A DNA stretch of 64,000 nucleotides from Euborellia annulipes (GCA_023213315.1 JAKCPI010013920.1:1-64000), one strand, 5' to 3'; positions 31,203-42,475 are shown, numbered from the stretch's first letter. Notes: a model not told the origin generated them from the letters alone. A program made the numbers and translations.

Positions 31203-31384
31203 TGTATTCATAAGTTTCGCTTCAGTTGCCTTTACTCTGGTCTAAGCGTTTAGAACAGCCTTGGGTCATTATTGAAACCTATATATTTTATAGGCATTCA
31301 TTATAGAGATAATTATCTAGCGTCTGTTCAGCTTGATTCAGAAATTAAAAATACGATTAGTCAGCCAAAAGAAATCGAGTAAAT

Positions 31385-31505
31385 AAAAAAAGTATTTATA
31401 TTTTTTGCTATCGACATTTGAGTGGCCCCGAAGAAGAGATCGATCTGCAATCGAAACGTGGGCAGCAATAAAAAAAGAGATGAAAATTTTTTCTATTTAC
31501 TCTAT
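31385..31505 (+). mobile_element. Short unit with one hammerhead-like core
   Basis: Flanked by GAGTAAATA and TATTTACTC as short inverted ends, with a core at 31428-31460. Confidence 0.45.
31428..31460 (+). ncRNA. Hammerhead-like core, partly diverged
   Basis: CCGAAGA, extra A, GA...TC stem with GATCGATC inside, GAAACGTG. C replaces T in CTGA, and the cleavage triplet is GTG, which hammerheads do not normally cut. Confidence 0.4.
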
Positions 31506-31724
31506 TATGTATAATATTTAATTAAAAAAAAAAAAAAAAAAACAAACTATTTTTGTAGTCTTTTTTCAAAACTTTATTATTTGTTTGTATTGAATAAATA
31601 AGATACAATATTGAAGAGATGAAGTGGCTGTTATATCTATATATCACATTCTTTACTCTGCTGTTAGTTTCATTAAGAATATACGTTTTTTTTTTTTTTT
31701 TTTTTTTTCAATTTTAAAACAGTC

Positions 31725-31815
31725 TACAACTGATGGGTAACCTATCCCGAGATACAGCACAGCTTGAAGTTGCTTAGCTACAATGATCTCGGGGGCTGTT
31801 CCTCTTCACTTAGCC
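31725..31815 (-). repeat. 5S rRNA-derived fragment
   Basis: The + strand has GGGTAACCTATCCCGAGA and AAGTTGCTTAGCTACAATG, again like the complement of the 5S internal promoter. Same family as 29220-29330. Confidence 0.5.
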
Positions 31816-32130
31816 CCCCCCCTCCCCTCCCCCTTCCCAACTCTTCTTCTTATCTCTGTTAAACAGATTAACTTTGTTTACAAACCCAATCCATTCAGTA
31901 AAGAAAATTAACTATTATATCTTATTGAACACACAAAACAAACAAATAATATACTTTTGCCCTTAGATCTTTTAAAAATAAACATAGATTTTTGAAAAAA
32001 GGCTACAAAAATGAAGTTTTTTTTTTTTAATTAAAGATTATACATAATATACCAGCGTTTCTTAACCTTTTTTGGCCCGCGGACCAGTAAAATTTGTAAA
32101 AAAAAATTTTTTTGAATTTTAATTTGAGGA
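31816..32130. other. AT-rich sequence, nothing recognised
   Basis: No gene or repeat that I can support. Confidence 0.35.
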
Positions 32131-32132
32131 AT

Positions 32133-32542
32133 TCGAAAAAAAAAAAAAAAACAGAAAAACTACATCAGTAAAGTACTAGTACTTTTGGGCCGATTTTGAT
32201 TAAAAGCTTATTTTTACGCCTCAGGGGGGAGCCTAATTTAAATATAAAATTTCAACTTCGTAGCTCAATTCCTTCATGCTTAAAATTGAAAACAGACAGA
32301 CACGCACACATAGACAGACAGAGCATGTCGCGAAAACCACTTTTTTGGATTCAGTGGACCTCAAAACGTGTATATACATCAAAATCTCGACATCGAATTT
32401 TTGACATGAATCCAATACTTTCTCTCTCTCCATATATTAACATATATAGAGGTAAGAGAAAGTAATATATCGGCGAAAATCTAAATATATCTCGACACAA
32501 AAAAAATCAGGTGCGACCAGTTACACCAGATTTTTGTTTTTT
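32133..32542. repeat. Two F1 pieces joined tail to tail
   Basis: 32133-32463 is a minus-orientation left half ending at AGAGAAAGTAA. 32464-32542 is a plus-orientation right end (AATATATCGGCG, CTCGACACAAAAAA, ACACCAGATTTTTG). The same join occurs at 17105/17106. Confidence 0.65.
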
Positions 32543-33590
32543 TTCTCTTGTGTCTCTGTTAACGAAAATTGATATTTTAATTATTAAAAGACATCTTCCT
32601 ATCTTTAACTATTTAAATTAATTTCTAGCTAATTATTTAAACATCGCTCAGGCAAGACTTATAGAAACACAATTTAACAATGGAAAACTTCATTTTTCAA
32701 AGCAGTTAGTTTTAAATTACTGATTTAACAATTAACAAAAAAAAAAAAAACCTGCTACCTGTGACAAAGAGAAAAAATAGAGGTGTGTGACAATTGTACT
32801 CTCTCTTTGGCATGCCTGTTGCTAGCGAATTTTGACGACATCTGCATTCATTCCTCTCTCTCTCTCTCTCTATCTATATATTTATTTATTCTCCGTAACC
32901 TGTCAAATACAAACCTAATTCGGGAATTTATCTCATGAGATAGAGAGAGACGAGTTCTGTGTGAGTATATCTATACCTATATATTTATATATATGTATAG
33001 TATATGATTGTGTATGTGTTTGTGAGCTTCACTGGGCAATAATTTCATACAATCGCCGGTGTGTATACATAGTAGTTGTCATATAAAATTGAAATTTCAT
33101 CCCCTCACCACTCGGGAGGGACGCAAAAGCGATCAAAGGGACGGGGACTTCATTAAACCAATGGATCAAATTTACAATTTATAATTAATAAAATTTCAAA
33201 AAAATAAATAAATATTTTTTTTGGGGGAAAACAAAATTCCAATAGAATATTTTTGAAAAAGAAATTTAGGAACTTTTGTTCCTTTTTGGGTATTTCTAAG
33301 AATATACCGTTCAAAGTCTGTCCCTTTTGTGAAGAAAAGGAAACAACCTTTCATTTGTGTGAAAGGCAGGTAGGTCTGCCTAAGCCTAAAAGTGAATTCT
33401 ACTACTAACAGTTATTTTCACCAGACAAATAAGACAAATAAGAAAAATATTCATTATTTTTCTAATGGCCAGGGATGGCCAACAGCCACCAAGATCGTAG
33501 CCAAGCTAGTCGAAATCTCGGGGTGGGTAGTCGTCCCATTAGTTTAATACAATTTAATAAATGTGTTAAAATTGGGAAGTAGGCTCCAAA
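32543..33590. other. Mostly unique sequence
   Basis: CT microsatellite near 32853-32871, AT-rich stretches, and a moderately GC-rich segment at 33030-33160. No gene found. Confidence 0.35.
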
Positions 33591-33594
33591 AATT

Positions 33595-33685
33595 TTATTG
33601 CCCAGATTTGAACCCCTATTCTTTGGGACGCGATGCAAGCCAGCTAGCTTGAAGCGAGATCCCTACCTCTACTCAAAGAGAAGAA
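33595..33685 (-). repeat. tRNA-like SINE head
   Basis: Complement has B-box GGGTTCAAATCTGGG and an A-box-like AGCTGGCTTG segment. No acceptor-stem pairing. Confidence 0.4.
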
Positions 33686-33867
33686 GATAAATTTAAAAAA
33701 AAAAATAATAAAGGGTCGGACTAAGCCGAGCGCACAACTTTGCCCAACCTACGGTTGATAGGCAAAGTTAAAAATTTAATTAAATTATTTATTAATCTAT
33801 AATTAGATGATAATTTAATTAAATTTAAGAATGTTTCAACTAGTGCCTACGGTGAATTCTTTGGATT

Positions 33868-34283
33868 AAATTAAAAAAAAATCTGGTGTGATAGTATCAC
33901 ACCTCACAACTTTCTCTTACCTTACTTAATCGAAAGTTGTGTTCTGTGCTTGACACACCAGATTTTTTATGTCGACATATATTTAGTTTCCGACAGTGCG
34001 GTACATTTTAATTCAAGATGTAACATTTATAAACATGGGAAAATATTTATATTGTTACCATATCAACCATTTCTCCCATCTTTCCTATGAAGTACAGGAG
34101 TAAAGTGGTCTTCAGAAGATTTCAATGACAGAATGAGAATATACATTTTAAAGAGCATCTAAAAAATGATTTATGAATTTTAAACAAAATCGTTGGAGCG
34201 AATTTTGTGAAAATAGAAGAAAAACTGAAAAAGTACATCAGTAAAGTACTAGTATTTTTTGGCGGATTTTGATCAAAAGCTAC
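33868..34283 (-). repeat. F1 element, right 60 percent
   Basis: Complete CACCAG hairpin, then CGACAGTGCGGTACATTTTA, the body and AGTAAAGTACTAGTA, stopping after TTTTGATCAAAAGCT. It abuts a short TTGAGGAAGGAAACGTTAAC trace at 34334. Confidence 0.7.
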
Positions 34284-34898
34284 TCGAGTTCAAATCCACA
34301 TTATGGCAAAAAATTATCCAACTCTAATGAGATGTCTCCTCTTGAGGAAGGAAACGTTAACCCAACTCAGTATAATCTCTCAGAGTGTAACCACAACGTG
34401 TCAATTTTGACTCTAATCATTGGAAAGGATCAATTCTAAAACTATACTTTTTATAAGTAGCGGAATAATTAATTAATAATTAATAGCTTCATAAGTTTAT
34501 TTAAAATTTTCTCCGTAAAACAAAAGGCAATAACATTAAGAATTATTAATGAATATACACCAAGATATTACGAAAGAAAATAATGAATGAATTACGTAGA
34601 CATTGTATAATAAATTAAATAAATCCATAAAAGTTGTACTACGTTATTTGTATTTATTATAAATAAATAGATTGAATATGGAAAAATAAAAATACGATAA
34701 ATAATGAATGAGTTATTGACTTTTCAAATATCTTATCACGATCTGGCCGGACTCAGACAATGTATTATTTGTAAGCTAGGAAAGGTATTATCGTATAAAC
34801 ATATGATTATCGCCGAGGGTGTAAAGAAGAACAGGTAGTGAGTGAGTGATGAGTAATGAATGAATGAATGAGTCGTAGATAAATGAATAGAATAGAGA

Positions 34899-34929
<31 letters not shown>

Positions 34930-35435
34930 CAGTGTTTTGTGTGTAAACATGATTAGGTAAGCAGATGTCTGTTGGGATTCTCTCAAGGGCCTTAACCTCC
35001 TCCCTCCGCCCCTCGAGGGTGTGAAATTATCATAACAACAACAACAAACTAAAAAACAAAAATATAACCAAATACGAAAATTAGTGTAAAATTGATCTGG
35101 TTTTTGGTGCGAGCCATTTAACTGGAAAATATATTAATTAATCGTTATCACAATTCAAACTATAATATATTACTATTATAATAATAATAATAATAGTATA
35201 TTAGTAATGTTGAAAATAAATGCAAATTAATTTAAACATATCAATAGCCGTTACATCAATTTAAATATTTCCTTTACTAATAGAGGGCGATATTCACATA
35301 GTTTTACTGGATTAATTGAAATCGCATTAACCTAGGTAGTGAATGGCAATTCGTTGTGAGATTACTTTTCGGACAAAACTCTTGACAAAATAAATAATAT
35401 TTATTACGCGTATCATCGAATGATTGCTAATTAAG
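34284..35435. other. AT-rich sequence with a GA microsatellite
   Basis: GA run at about 34898-34929 and an ATA/ATT-rich stretch near 35176-35200. No gene. Confidence 0.4.
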
Positions 35436-35439
35436 TTCA

Positions 35440-35676
35440 ATGAATCAATTCATTCAGAAAATTGTTGAAATCCATTCGAGGTGGATGGAGGGACAGAGGG
35501 ATAAATCACCTGAGGTAGAAACCTCTGAGGAGGGCCTTTCGGATTTTTATTCTAAATGCTTCCGGGTAATAGAGGAAATATATAGGCCACTAACAAAAAA
35601 ACAAACATACAAAATTGTTAAATTTAATTTAAGTCAAGCAGGATTTTTAGACATTATTTGCCGAGATGAAATTTAA
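35440..35676 (+). CDS. Possible 78-codon ORF, unknown family
   Basis: A short ATG-to-TAA frame whose residue make-up is more protein-like than neighbouring chance frames. It has few homopolymers and mixed charged and hydrophobic residues, and the C-terminal half would form an amphipathic helix around FYSKCFRVIEEIY. I recognise no domain. There is no splice site, promoter or repeat that explains it. It could be a remnant exon or pseudogene, a transposon fragment, or chance. It lies 2 kb upstream of the tara promoter block on the same strand, with no sign of being part of that gene. Confidence 0.2.
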   Translation: MNQFIQKIVEIHSRWMEGQRDKSPEVETSEEGLSDFYSKCFRVIEEIYRPLTKKQTYKIVKFNLSQAGFLDIICRDEI

Positions 35677-35807
35677 AAAATAAATAACCTACACCGAAAC
35701 CCTTTGAGATCAAACTAGAACAGACCCGTAAAAAAAGGAAATCTAAAATATTTTTTTGTCTTTGGTGAGGAGGGGGTAGAGGGAGGGTAGGGGGCGGACC
35801 CCCCAAA

Positions 35808-35960
35808 ATCTTTTTTTTTTAACACCCTTTTTCCCACTCATTCTCCCATTCCCAATCTTTTGGCAACTTAGGCCATTTAAGACTAAACGATACTCATATT
35901 TGATTAATATATATTTATTGGGGTCCAGGCCCATTTATTTATACTATAAAAAAAAAAACT
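35808..35960 (-). repeat. SINE-A tail fragment
   Basis: TTTTTAACACCC, GGCAACTTAGGCCATTTAAG and TATTGGGGTCCAGGCCCATT match the SINE-A tail. The head is missing. Confidence 0.5.
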
Positions 35961-36154
35961 GACCCCCCCCAAAATGTAAGGTAGGACCGCCATTGGGTTG
36001 AGGACTTCCCCGTTTTTAAACCTATTATTCTCGTGGATTCCCCATTAGTTAAAATATCTTCTAAAATATTTATTAATCACTTTGTTTCGCTTTTCATTTC
36101 ATTTAACTAGATTGAATAAAAAAAGCAATTGCTTTCTTTTTAATTTTAAAATTT

Positions 36155-36300
36155 TTGAACCCTTGGTTCAGTGGTAAAGTTTTTGCCATTTGTGCTAGGG
36201 GTCAAGGGTTCGCATCCCGACAAAAATTTAGTTCAATAGAATTGATTATCAATTCAATTGAAATAAATATAAAAGGCTTTTGATGCCGAAAAAGACCTTA
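36155..36300 (+). repeat. SINE-B, best-preserved copy
   Basis: A-box TGGTTCAGTGG and B-box GGTTCGCATCC about 35 bp apart, then AATTGATTATCAATTCAATT and GATGCCGAAAAAGACCTT. Used here as the reference for the family. Confidence 0.7.
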
Positions 36301-36559
36301 AAATTTAAAAAAAAAAATTTACCTTAATATTTAATTTGTTTTATGTCGCATTCAAAAAAAAAGTATTTTGCTACTTCGGGGGAAAAGAAATCATTAAATA
36401 ATATTTGAGTTGCAATTTTGGTGACTTGCTGATTATAAACATAAACAAAGGGGAGGAACTCAATATATCAGCACGTCACATCTAGGTAGACAAATAAGCA
36501 ACTCTGTGATTATTAATGGTTGCTTTTGCTCTTTCCTTTCTAATTATTTGAAAAATATA

Positions 36560-36624
36560 CTCTTCTTACTCAGGGGCTCACTTCTGGTGAGTACGTGGAT
36601 GGCGACCACGAGTTACCCGAGCCA
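36560..36624 (+). repeat. 5S-like SINE, 5' part
   Basis: TTACTCAGGGGCTCAC, GTGAGTACGTGGATGGCGAC and CACGAGTTACCCGAG match the first 60 bp of 48120-48313. The match is cut off by the hAT-like end at 36625. Confidence 0.55.
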
Positions 36625-36715
36625 GTAGCGTAGCCAGGATTTCTGCTTGGGGGGGGGGGGGCCCAAAAGTTTTTGAACCCCCCTCCCCCCCTTAATTTTG
36701 CCGACCCCATATAGG
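36625..36715 (+). mobile_element. hAT-like MITE end, one side only
   Basis: CAGTAGCGTAGCCAGGATTT is a typical hAT terminal sequence, followed by G and C runs. No inverted partner is seen downstream, so the element is truncated. Confidence 0.45.
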
Positions 36716-36719
36716 AATA

Positions 36720-37250
36720 AGGCCAAGATAGAAAAATACTCTTCTAATTTTACATATTTTTAATCTTTTTCCTTGATACCATTATCTTTTTATCTTTTAT
36801 ATAAAAAATAGTAGTAGAGGTGAAATTTAAAGTAATAGCTGAATTTAATAACCTTTTATTTTTTTCTAAAATTTCATCTTATTTTTATTCCGGACGACTC
36901 ACATTGCCTTTTAATTATGATTTTAATTCTATTCTTAGTGATTAAAGAGTTAGAAAAACAATATTAAGTTGCGATTAAAGTAAAAATAGGCTAATATTGT
37001 TTTATTAAAAAGTGATGAATGAATCTTTCATTTCTTTTTAAAACAAATTTTTAGCCATGTTTGTTTTGTTTTGAGAATGTTCTATTATTGCAAATTGGAT
37101 TGTTAGAGGCAAATTCTCTAGTTTACCTGATTTTAAATGACTTTCTCAAAACTAATATTATCTTTGAAAATATTTTGTTTTCTCTGTTAGAGAGATAAAT
37201 TTTTTCGTGTTGGATTGAAAATTTGCTTTCAATAGAGGGAATTTGGACAT
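36720..37250. other. AT-rich sequence, nothing recognised
   Basis: No gene or repeat that I can support. Confidence 0.35.
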
Positions 37251-37269
37251 TGGCATCATCAGTTTCTGG

Positions 37270-37717
37270 GTAAAGCAAGCAAGCATCAGCCTTTGGCTCC
37301 GCCCCAGCCATCGTCTCTTGCAGTCTATTTTCTTCTAAGTTCTATTCTCATTTCAATTCTTCGCCGTTATTTTCTCTCTCATTCTACATTCTTGACAATT
37401 TTTCACTTCCGATTGTTGGCGACTCGGTCTGTTGATGTACTTCCCTGTTTTTTGAAAAATTCCTCGAGGCGGCGAGGGTGGAGATGTGGTGTCTACTCGA
37501 GGTCGGTCGAACTTTGCCGAAGTTAGTCGATCGTGCTCGTTGAATGGGGCGCCCATTTGATGCGCATGCGCACTAGGCAGAGCACAGGCAGCGGCGGCGA
37601 GAGCGTTTGCCGCGACTGGTAAGCCTCATTGCCTTAGCCAGTGTGCTTTGCCGTGTCAATTGGTGAACATGTTGCTATCAGCCAGCGATCCTCTCTCCAC
37701 CACGGCACTTCGCCACG
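37270..37717 (+). promoter_or_regulatory. CpG-rich promoter and 5' UTR of the taranis-like gene (predicted)
   Basis: GC and CpG content rise sharply from 37270 and stay high to the putative start codon at 37718. It includes a perfect NRF1 palindrome and a second possible 5' splice site (CTG/GTAAGC at 37619). No clear TATA box. The assignment rests on the downstream codons fitting the 56.6 kb exon. Confidence 0.5.
37561..37572. promoter_or_regulatory. NRF1-type palindrome TGCGCATGCGCA
   Basis: Perfect match to the consensus, 146 bp upstream of the proposed start codon. Such sites are usual in CpG-type promoters of animals. Confidence 0.55.
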
Positions 37718-37735
37718 ATGTGGTCTGAATTACAG
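37718..37735 (+). CDS. tara: Proposed first coding exon of the taranis-like gene
   Basis: ATG in good context (A at -3) opens six codons, MWSELQ, that end exactly at CAG/GTAAAA, a consensus 5' splice site. The break is between codons (phase 0). The 56578 exon also starts in phase 0 after its own acceptor, and its frame is open through that acceptor. Joining the two gives a continuous 426-residue protein. The main argument is the agreement of start codon, splice site, phase and CpG-rich setting; six codons are too few to support by homology here. The fallback is that translation starts at the ATG at 56590 and this exon is 5' UTR or unrelated. Confidence 0.5.
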
Positions 37736-37899
37736 GTAAAATCCACATTATTATTCTTTATTTCTTGAGTTTTTTTTCATCATTTATTTCACCTGTCACT
37801 GTATCTAACATCCCATATTGATATATTTGACAATGTATTTTTTGTTTGTCACACTATGACAACCAAAAGAAAAAATTTTAGTGATAAATTTCGGCAATA

Positions 37900-39350
37900 C
37901 GAGTGTTGTTTGGTCACTGTCACTTTTGGCGGTGCGCATTGAGAACAGGTGGCCCTCCACCCCTCCCCACCTCTCCTCCCTCCCCTCGTCCGCCCCTCAA
38001 TAAGGGGTGGGGATTCTGTCTTGCTTAGTAAACATCCCTTATTGTTGAATTTTTTATTTGACTTTCGCGAATTTCGCGCGGTTCCTATTTTAGCCCGTAC
38101 ACGCCATCTGGCGTGCGTGGCTCCAACTCGCCGCCTCCAAACCTAATTTTTTTTTCTATTTGGGTGGGTGGTTGATGACGGGAACTCCGGACTTGTGACT
38201 AACTTTAGCTGCGCTCTCGTCGTTGGCTGTGTGCCCTCCACTCCCGAAATAGACAACCAATATTGTTGGGTATTCCACTCAAAACAACACCCTCTCTAGC
38301 TATTTTTAATAGAATAATTCCAAGTTTTTTTTTTGTCTTTTTTTTAATTCCTGCTATTCCGTCTCTTACTTTTTTCCTTTACTTAGTATCTGACGTATGT
38401 TTGCTGATGTTGATTATCATGATGACATCAAAAACAGTTTCTTATTTTAAACCATTTTTATTATTATTTTTTTCTTAGTATCGCGCTTGCTTTTTTGACA
38501 TTTATTATATATTTTATAATTAAATGTAGATATATAAAAATCTGGACAGTGTATTTGTATGTCCGTGTATACAACTTGTTGCATCTTTTAAATAAATCGC
38601 CTGTGGGGTTGGGGGAGAGGGGGTGCAAGCCAGTCGCGGTCCTTACACCTGTCGTAGGCGCAAGCGCACCCCTTGCGATCCCCAAACCCCACACCGACGT
38701 TTCGGTTCCGACCCCACACCCTCTTCCGTGCATTGAAATCCCCTTTTTCGGCTGTCGGCTCACTCTAGCGGCCGTGCTCCCAACTAACAACCAACGCGCA
38801 CAGTCAGCGAGTGAGGGGAGCGTGTGACATTCAAAGGAGGCGGAGCTAACGTTGCCTAGCAACGGCCCCTGTACGTTTGTTATGTATGTTTGGTACAATT
38901 AGCAAATGGAAAATAAATATTAGATCCGTTTCTCTTTGTCTATATCTCTACGAAAATAACAAAAAACTGATGATCATGATGATGAGAGAACGAAAGAGAT
39001 AGAGAGAAAAAGAATTTTCTTAATTTTTGAATTTGTTCGGGTGTGGGGTATTGATGTCGTCGGTTGGTAGGGTCTGTTTTGGCCCCGGGGTTCTCTCTCT
39101 TTAGAGAAGGGGGCGATCGATCCTCTCTCTGCCTCGGGCCCAGCCCCAACCTATTACTATATATACTCTTTATATATAGTATAATCATACCAAAAATTTT
39201 AACAATATTTCGGTACATACCTCGCTGTTTTGGTTTTAGACATTTCCAATTGAGAATGTATTTTCATCTGTTAGTGGCGCCCTCATATCGCGATTGGAGG
39301 GGGGGACGCTCACCCTCCCCCTCCAACCGCAAATAAAAACATGTGAAGGA
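37900..39350. promoter_or_regulatory. CpG-rich block downstream of proposed exon 1
   Basis: Patches at 37920-38250 and 38590-38880, plus 39040-39150 and 39270-39330, are GC-rich against an AT-rich background. Overlapping frames on both strands are compositional. It may contain alternative promoters or first exons, but I found no splice site that fits the 56.6 kb exon in frame. Confidence 0.4.
38851..38863. promoter_or_regulatory. RFX-type X-box GTTGCCTAGCAAC
   Basis: Exact reverse complement of the motif at 3235-3247. It sits in a GC-rich stretch beside AGGCGGAG. Confidence 0.5.
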
Positions 39351-40330
39351 GAGAGAATATAACTTATATGCTAAAATATATTTAACTTTAATTCAGGACG
39401 CGATGATAAATTAACAAAATTATATAAAATATTTTTAAAATAATAATAATAATAAATTCTTATAATAAAACGAATTTATTTATCATTATTTAAATAGTTT
39501 GAAATGTTCTTAAATATCTACAGTATATATAAACTAGAACAAAAATAATGAAGTGATAAGCTGAATAAACTCTAAAAATTGTATTTTTTTTTTTATTAAT
39601 ATACTTTTTGTTTTACTGTATATGATAAAATTTAAATTTCTTGACCTCTTTTTAAAAGACCCCTTCTATCTTGTGACGATACTCGAGACAAGGTTATTCG
39701 GTCGGAATAGAAGACATATACTCACACAAAGGAAACAATAAAACAACAACAAAAACAAACTGAGAAATAGTCAAAATACGGAAATCGCTCTCCCGAGGAC
39801 AACACACTCTCTTAATCAAATAAAAATGAAAATTAAATATAGATCTTATTTTATTTTATTTATTTTTTTTTTTTTTTGGTTGAAGAAACATATGGGCCCC
39901 AAAAAGTAGGTCGCATTTTTATTTGATTTATCATTAATAAAAATAGGGCTCGTATTAATTATTGAATTCTTAAATACATATCACCCTTATCAATATAAAA
40001 ACAAATTTTAATTAATATATTTATTTGATATTTTTCTTCATTTATCATATAACTTTTTATGTTATGCTCTTTAAACAAGCTATAATATGAATAATTTAAG
40101 TGAAATTCTTATTTTAAAATTCTATTTTTAGCGACTTCTCATTCGAAATAGGGGCACATTTATCATACAATAAAAAAAAATTGAACCCGGATTTCCTAGT
40201 TAGTTAAATTTGGGGTTTAAATTTCAAGTATATCTGTTTAAAAATAATAATCAACAATAACAGAATGAAATAACATTTTGAGGTTAGAAATTACTCAACA
40301 ATTGAATGAATGAATATTAGTAACAAAAAA
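39351..40330. other. AT-rich intronic sequence
   Basis: AAT and T runs; nothing recognised. Confidence 0.4.
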
Positions 40331-40334
40331 TTTG

Positions 40335-40529
40335 ATTGCCCCCGGGGGGGGGGGGGGGGGGGGGGGCCCCCCCCCCTACCCCACGCGGGGGGGGGGGGCC
40401 CCGGGGCGGTGATATTATTTTTTTTACTTTTTTGGTACAAGAGGGGGTAAAAAAAAAAACCCCTACCCACAATTTTTATAAAACTCCCGACAGGGTCAGA
40501 GACAGACTCAGATGGGGTAGGGGGGGGGA

Positions 40530-40563
<34 letters not shown>

Positions 40564-40602
40564 AGAGGGGGGAGAGTTAAAAAAAAAAAAAAAAAAAAAT
40601 TT
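40335..40602. repeat. G/C/A homopolymer tract
   Basis: Long G runs (about 40345-40366 and 40528-40562), C runs and A runs. The glycine-rich open frame is an artefact. Suspect assembly or base-calling noise. Confidence 0.75.
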
Positions 40603-41145
40603 GATTGAATTTATTGTGACAGTAGGACGATTATTTGCTTTAAAAAAATTAATTAAATTTTTTTCTTCTTATTTTAATTTTAAGGTTCTTGACATTTTTT
40701 ATACTTAATATTTTGATTTTTTTTTATTTAAGATCTTTGTTGACCATTTTTAAAATAATTACTCCAAAGAGATTCGTTTCTACGTTCGTTTAATTGTTGA
40801 ATAATTTCTAATTTCATTTTAAAATTGGTATATTAAATATCTTTAAATTTGGGGTACTGTCATCAAAAAAAGCATTGAAAAACTTTCCTAAAAAAATTAT
40901 TTTGAAAAAATCTATTATTAGATATTTTAATTAATTCAAATTATTATAAGTAAAATTGTCTTTTTCATTTATTATTTGATTGCAAGAAACAGCTGATAGA
41001 TAGATATCGCTGAGAAAGGATTAAAGACATTAATTTTCCTAATAAAGTATAAAAACAAATCAACTTAAAAAAAAAAACAAAACAAACATTCACTTGAAAA
41101 AATTATCTATTTAATTTATTCTCTCAAAAGTATTTATTTACTAAA
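40603..41145. other. AT-rich intronic sequence
   Basis: Nothing recognised. Confidence 0.4.
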
Positions 41146-41149
41146 ATGA

Positions 41150-41440
41150 CAGGCAGTCGTCAACTAGTCTAGAACTTTGATAGTAAAGAATGACGATAGA
41201 ATTTATTCGGAGAGGCGCTTCCTGCTGGTGCCGGGTGTTTCGTTTGCCTGGGCCAGAGGTTTTTTGCTGTATTGAGGGTCTCATCGGACCCTCGTCACTT
41301 TTGGGGCCTTAGCAGCAGGCGCTCAGAATATCCTGCCCCCAAAATAGTCCCGCCGCCGTCTGCTCTCCGGCTCCATTTATTATTTTTGTTGTTTCTTTCT
41401 AAGGAATCACGGCCAGCTAAAATAAAAAAATTAAAAAAAA
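41150..41440. promoter_or_regulatory. Unique GC-richer intronic island with a hairpin
   Basis: Not shared with any repeat here. A 7-bp perfect stem GAGGGTC/GACCCTC (41274-41293) closes on TCATCG. A similar hairpin with loop CTCATCGGA occurs at 49445-49465. Candidate enhancer or noncoding RNA, inferred from composition and location only. Confidence 0.3.
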
Positions 41441-41654
41441 AGGATAATTATCGCTGAGAATGAAGAAAATAAAAAGGGAACTAAATACAAAATATCGATT
41501 TCGAGATAACGAAAATATATGGAACTTAATGCAAGCAACATCGATTAGTTGAGGAAACCTGAAGCCCTAAAAAATGAAGAAATTTTTTAGATTAACAATA
41601 TCACAAATGAAAACACCCCCTACCGTTTACGTCTTTTAATTATTTTCTTTAGCT

Positions 41655-41790
41655 TCTCGTGTCTGGAGTCAAGGGTTCGCTTCCCGTGCCAAGCATTAAA
41701 AAAAAAATATATTTCATTTGAATTGTCTACCAATCATTTGAAATTAATAGAGATGGGGTCTGAATGCCGAAAATACTTTAAACAAATTTA
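41655..41790 (+). repeat. SINE-B partial copy
   Basis: GAGTCAAGGGTTCGCTTCC, then an A run, CTACCAATCATTTGAAATTA and GATGGGGTCTGAATGCCGAAA. Confidence 0.6.
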
Positions 41791-41854
41791 GAAAAAAAAA
41801 TTATTTTCATTTCATATTTTTATTAAAAACAAAAAAAATAAAATGGAATTTGCC

Positions 41855-42090
41855 CTCGGCCCTTGGTGTAGTTGCTAGCGTGCTGACCTTCTATACCAAA
41901 GGTCGCGGGTTCGGATCCCAGGCAGTCCGATGATTTTATTTAAGCCATTTAGCCGCCAAATGTCTTAAATAAATATGCCTGGGCCCACTAGATATATTAA
42001 TAAAATACGAGTATACGAGTAAAAAGTCTTATATGGCCTAAGTTGCGGAAATGACTGTGTGTATGTGTGTGTGTGTGTGTCTATGGGAAA
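41855..42090 (+). repeat. SINE-A, best-preserved copy
   Basis: Head CTTGGTGTAGTTGCTAGCG (A-box) and GGGTTCGGATCCC (B-box). Then ATTTAAGCCATTTAGC/GCCAAATGTCTTAAATA, TTATATGGCCTAAGTTGC and a (GT)n tail. Reference copy for the family. Confidence 0.8.
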
Positions 42091-42267
42091 AAAAATAGAA
42101 TTATAGAATTATTTAAAGAATTTTATATCTGATATTTTATATACAAATTAGATCAAAATTGTTTTGTATAATATTTATCAATATTTCTTATCCAATTGAT
42201 TGAAATTGTTTATGTGTGTGGAACCGAACCCACATCACCTATTTTCAAAGCATCCATTTTAAACTTA

Positions 42268-42475
42268 AATGGTAATTAAGCGTCTATCTTCCCCAAAACC
42301 TACAATCTTCAGACTTTCAAGTCTAACCTCAACAGGCATCTTCTTAGTTCCCGCAGTTGAGTTTCCCCTTTATGCTTCTCCTTTTGTTTTTATTTTCTTC
42401 CTGGCTGCATGTGACTATTGGTCATTATAGGTCTTCGGACCTTATGCACCCATTCCAAAAAAAAAAAAAAAAGAT
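42268..42475 (+). repeat. Poly(A)-ended repeat, second copy
   Basis: Partner of 12459-12655. Here the 5' part (AATTAAGCGTCTATCTT) is uninterrupted, whereas the first copy carries the hAT element at this point. Confidence 0.5.

Noticed and set aside
38692..38712. GACGTTTCGG in the promoter block as a hammerhead core
   Set aside because: No CTGANGA strand or stem II around it; chance match in a CpG-rich region.
38464..38898. 144-codon minus-strand frame in the promoter block
   Set aside because: Same reason: compositional, an overlapping plus-strand frame is also open, and no known protein features.
40336..40608. Glycine- and proline-rich 90-codon frame
   Set aside because: G and C homopolymer runs, possibly sequencing noise.
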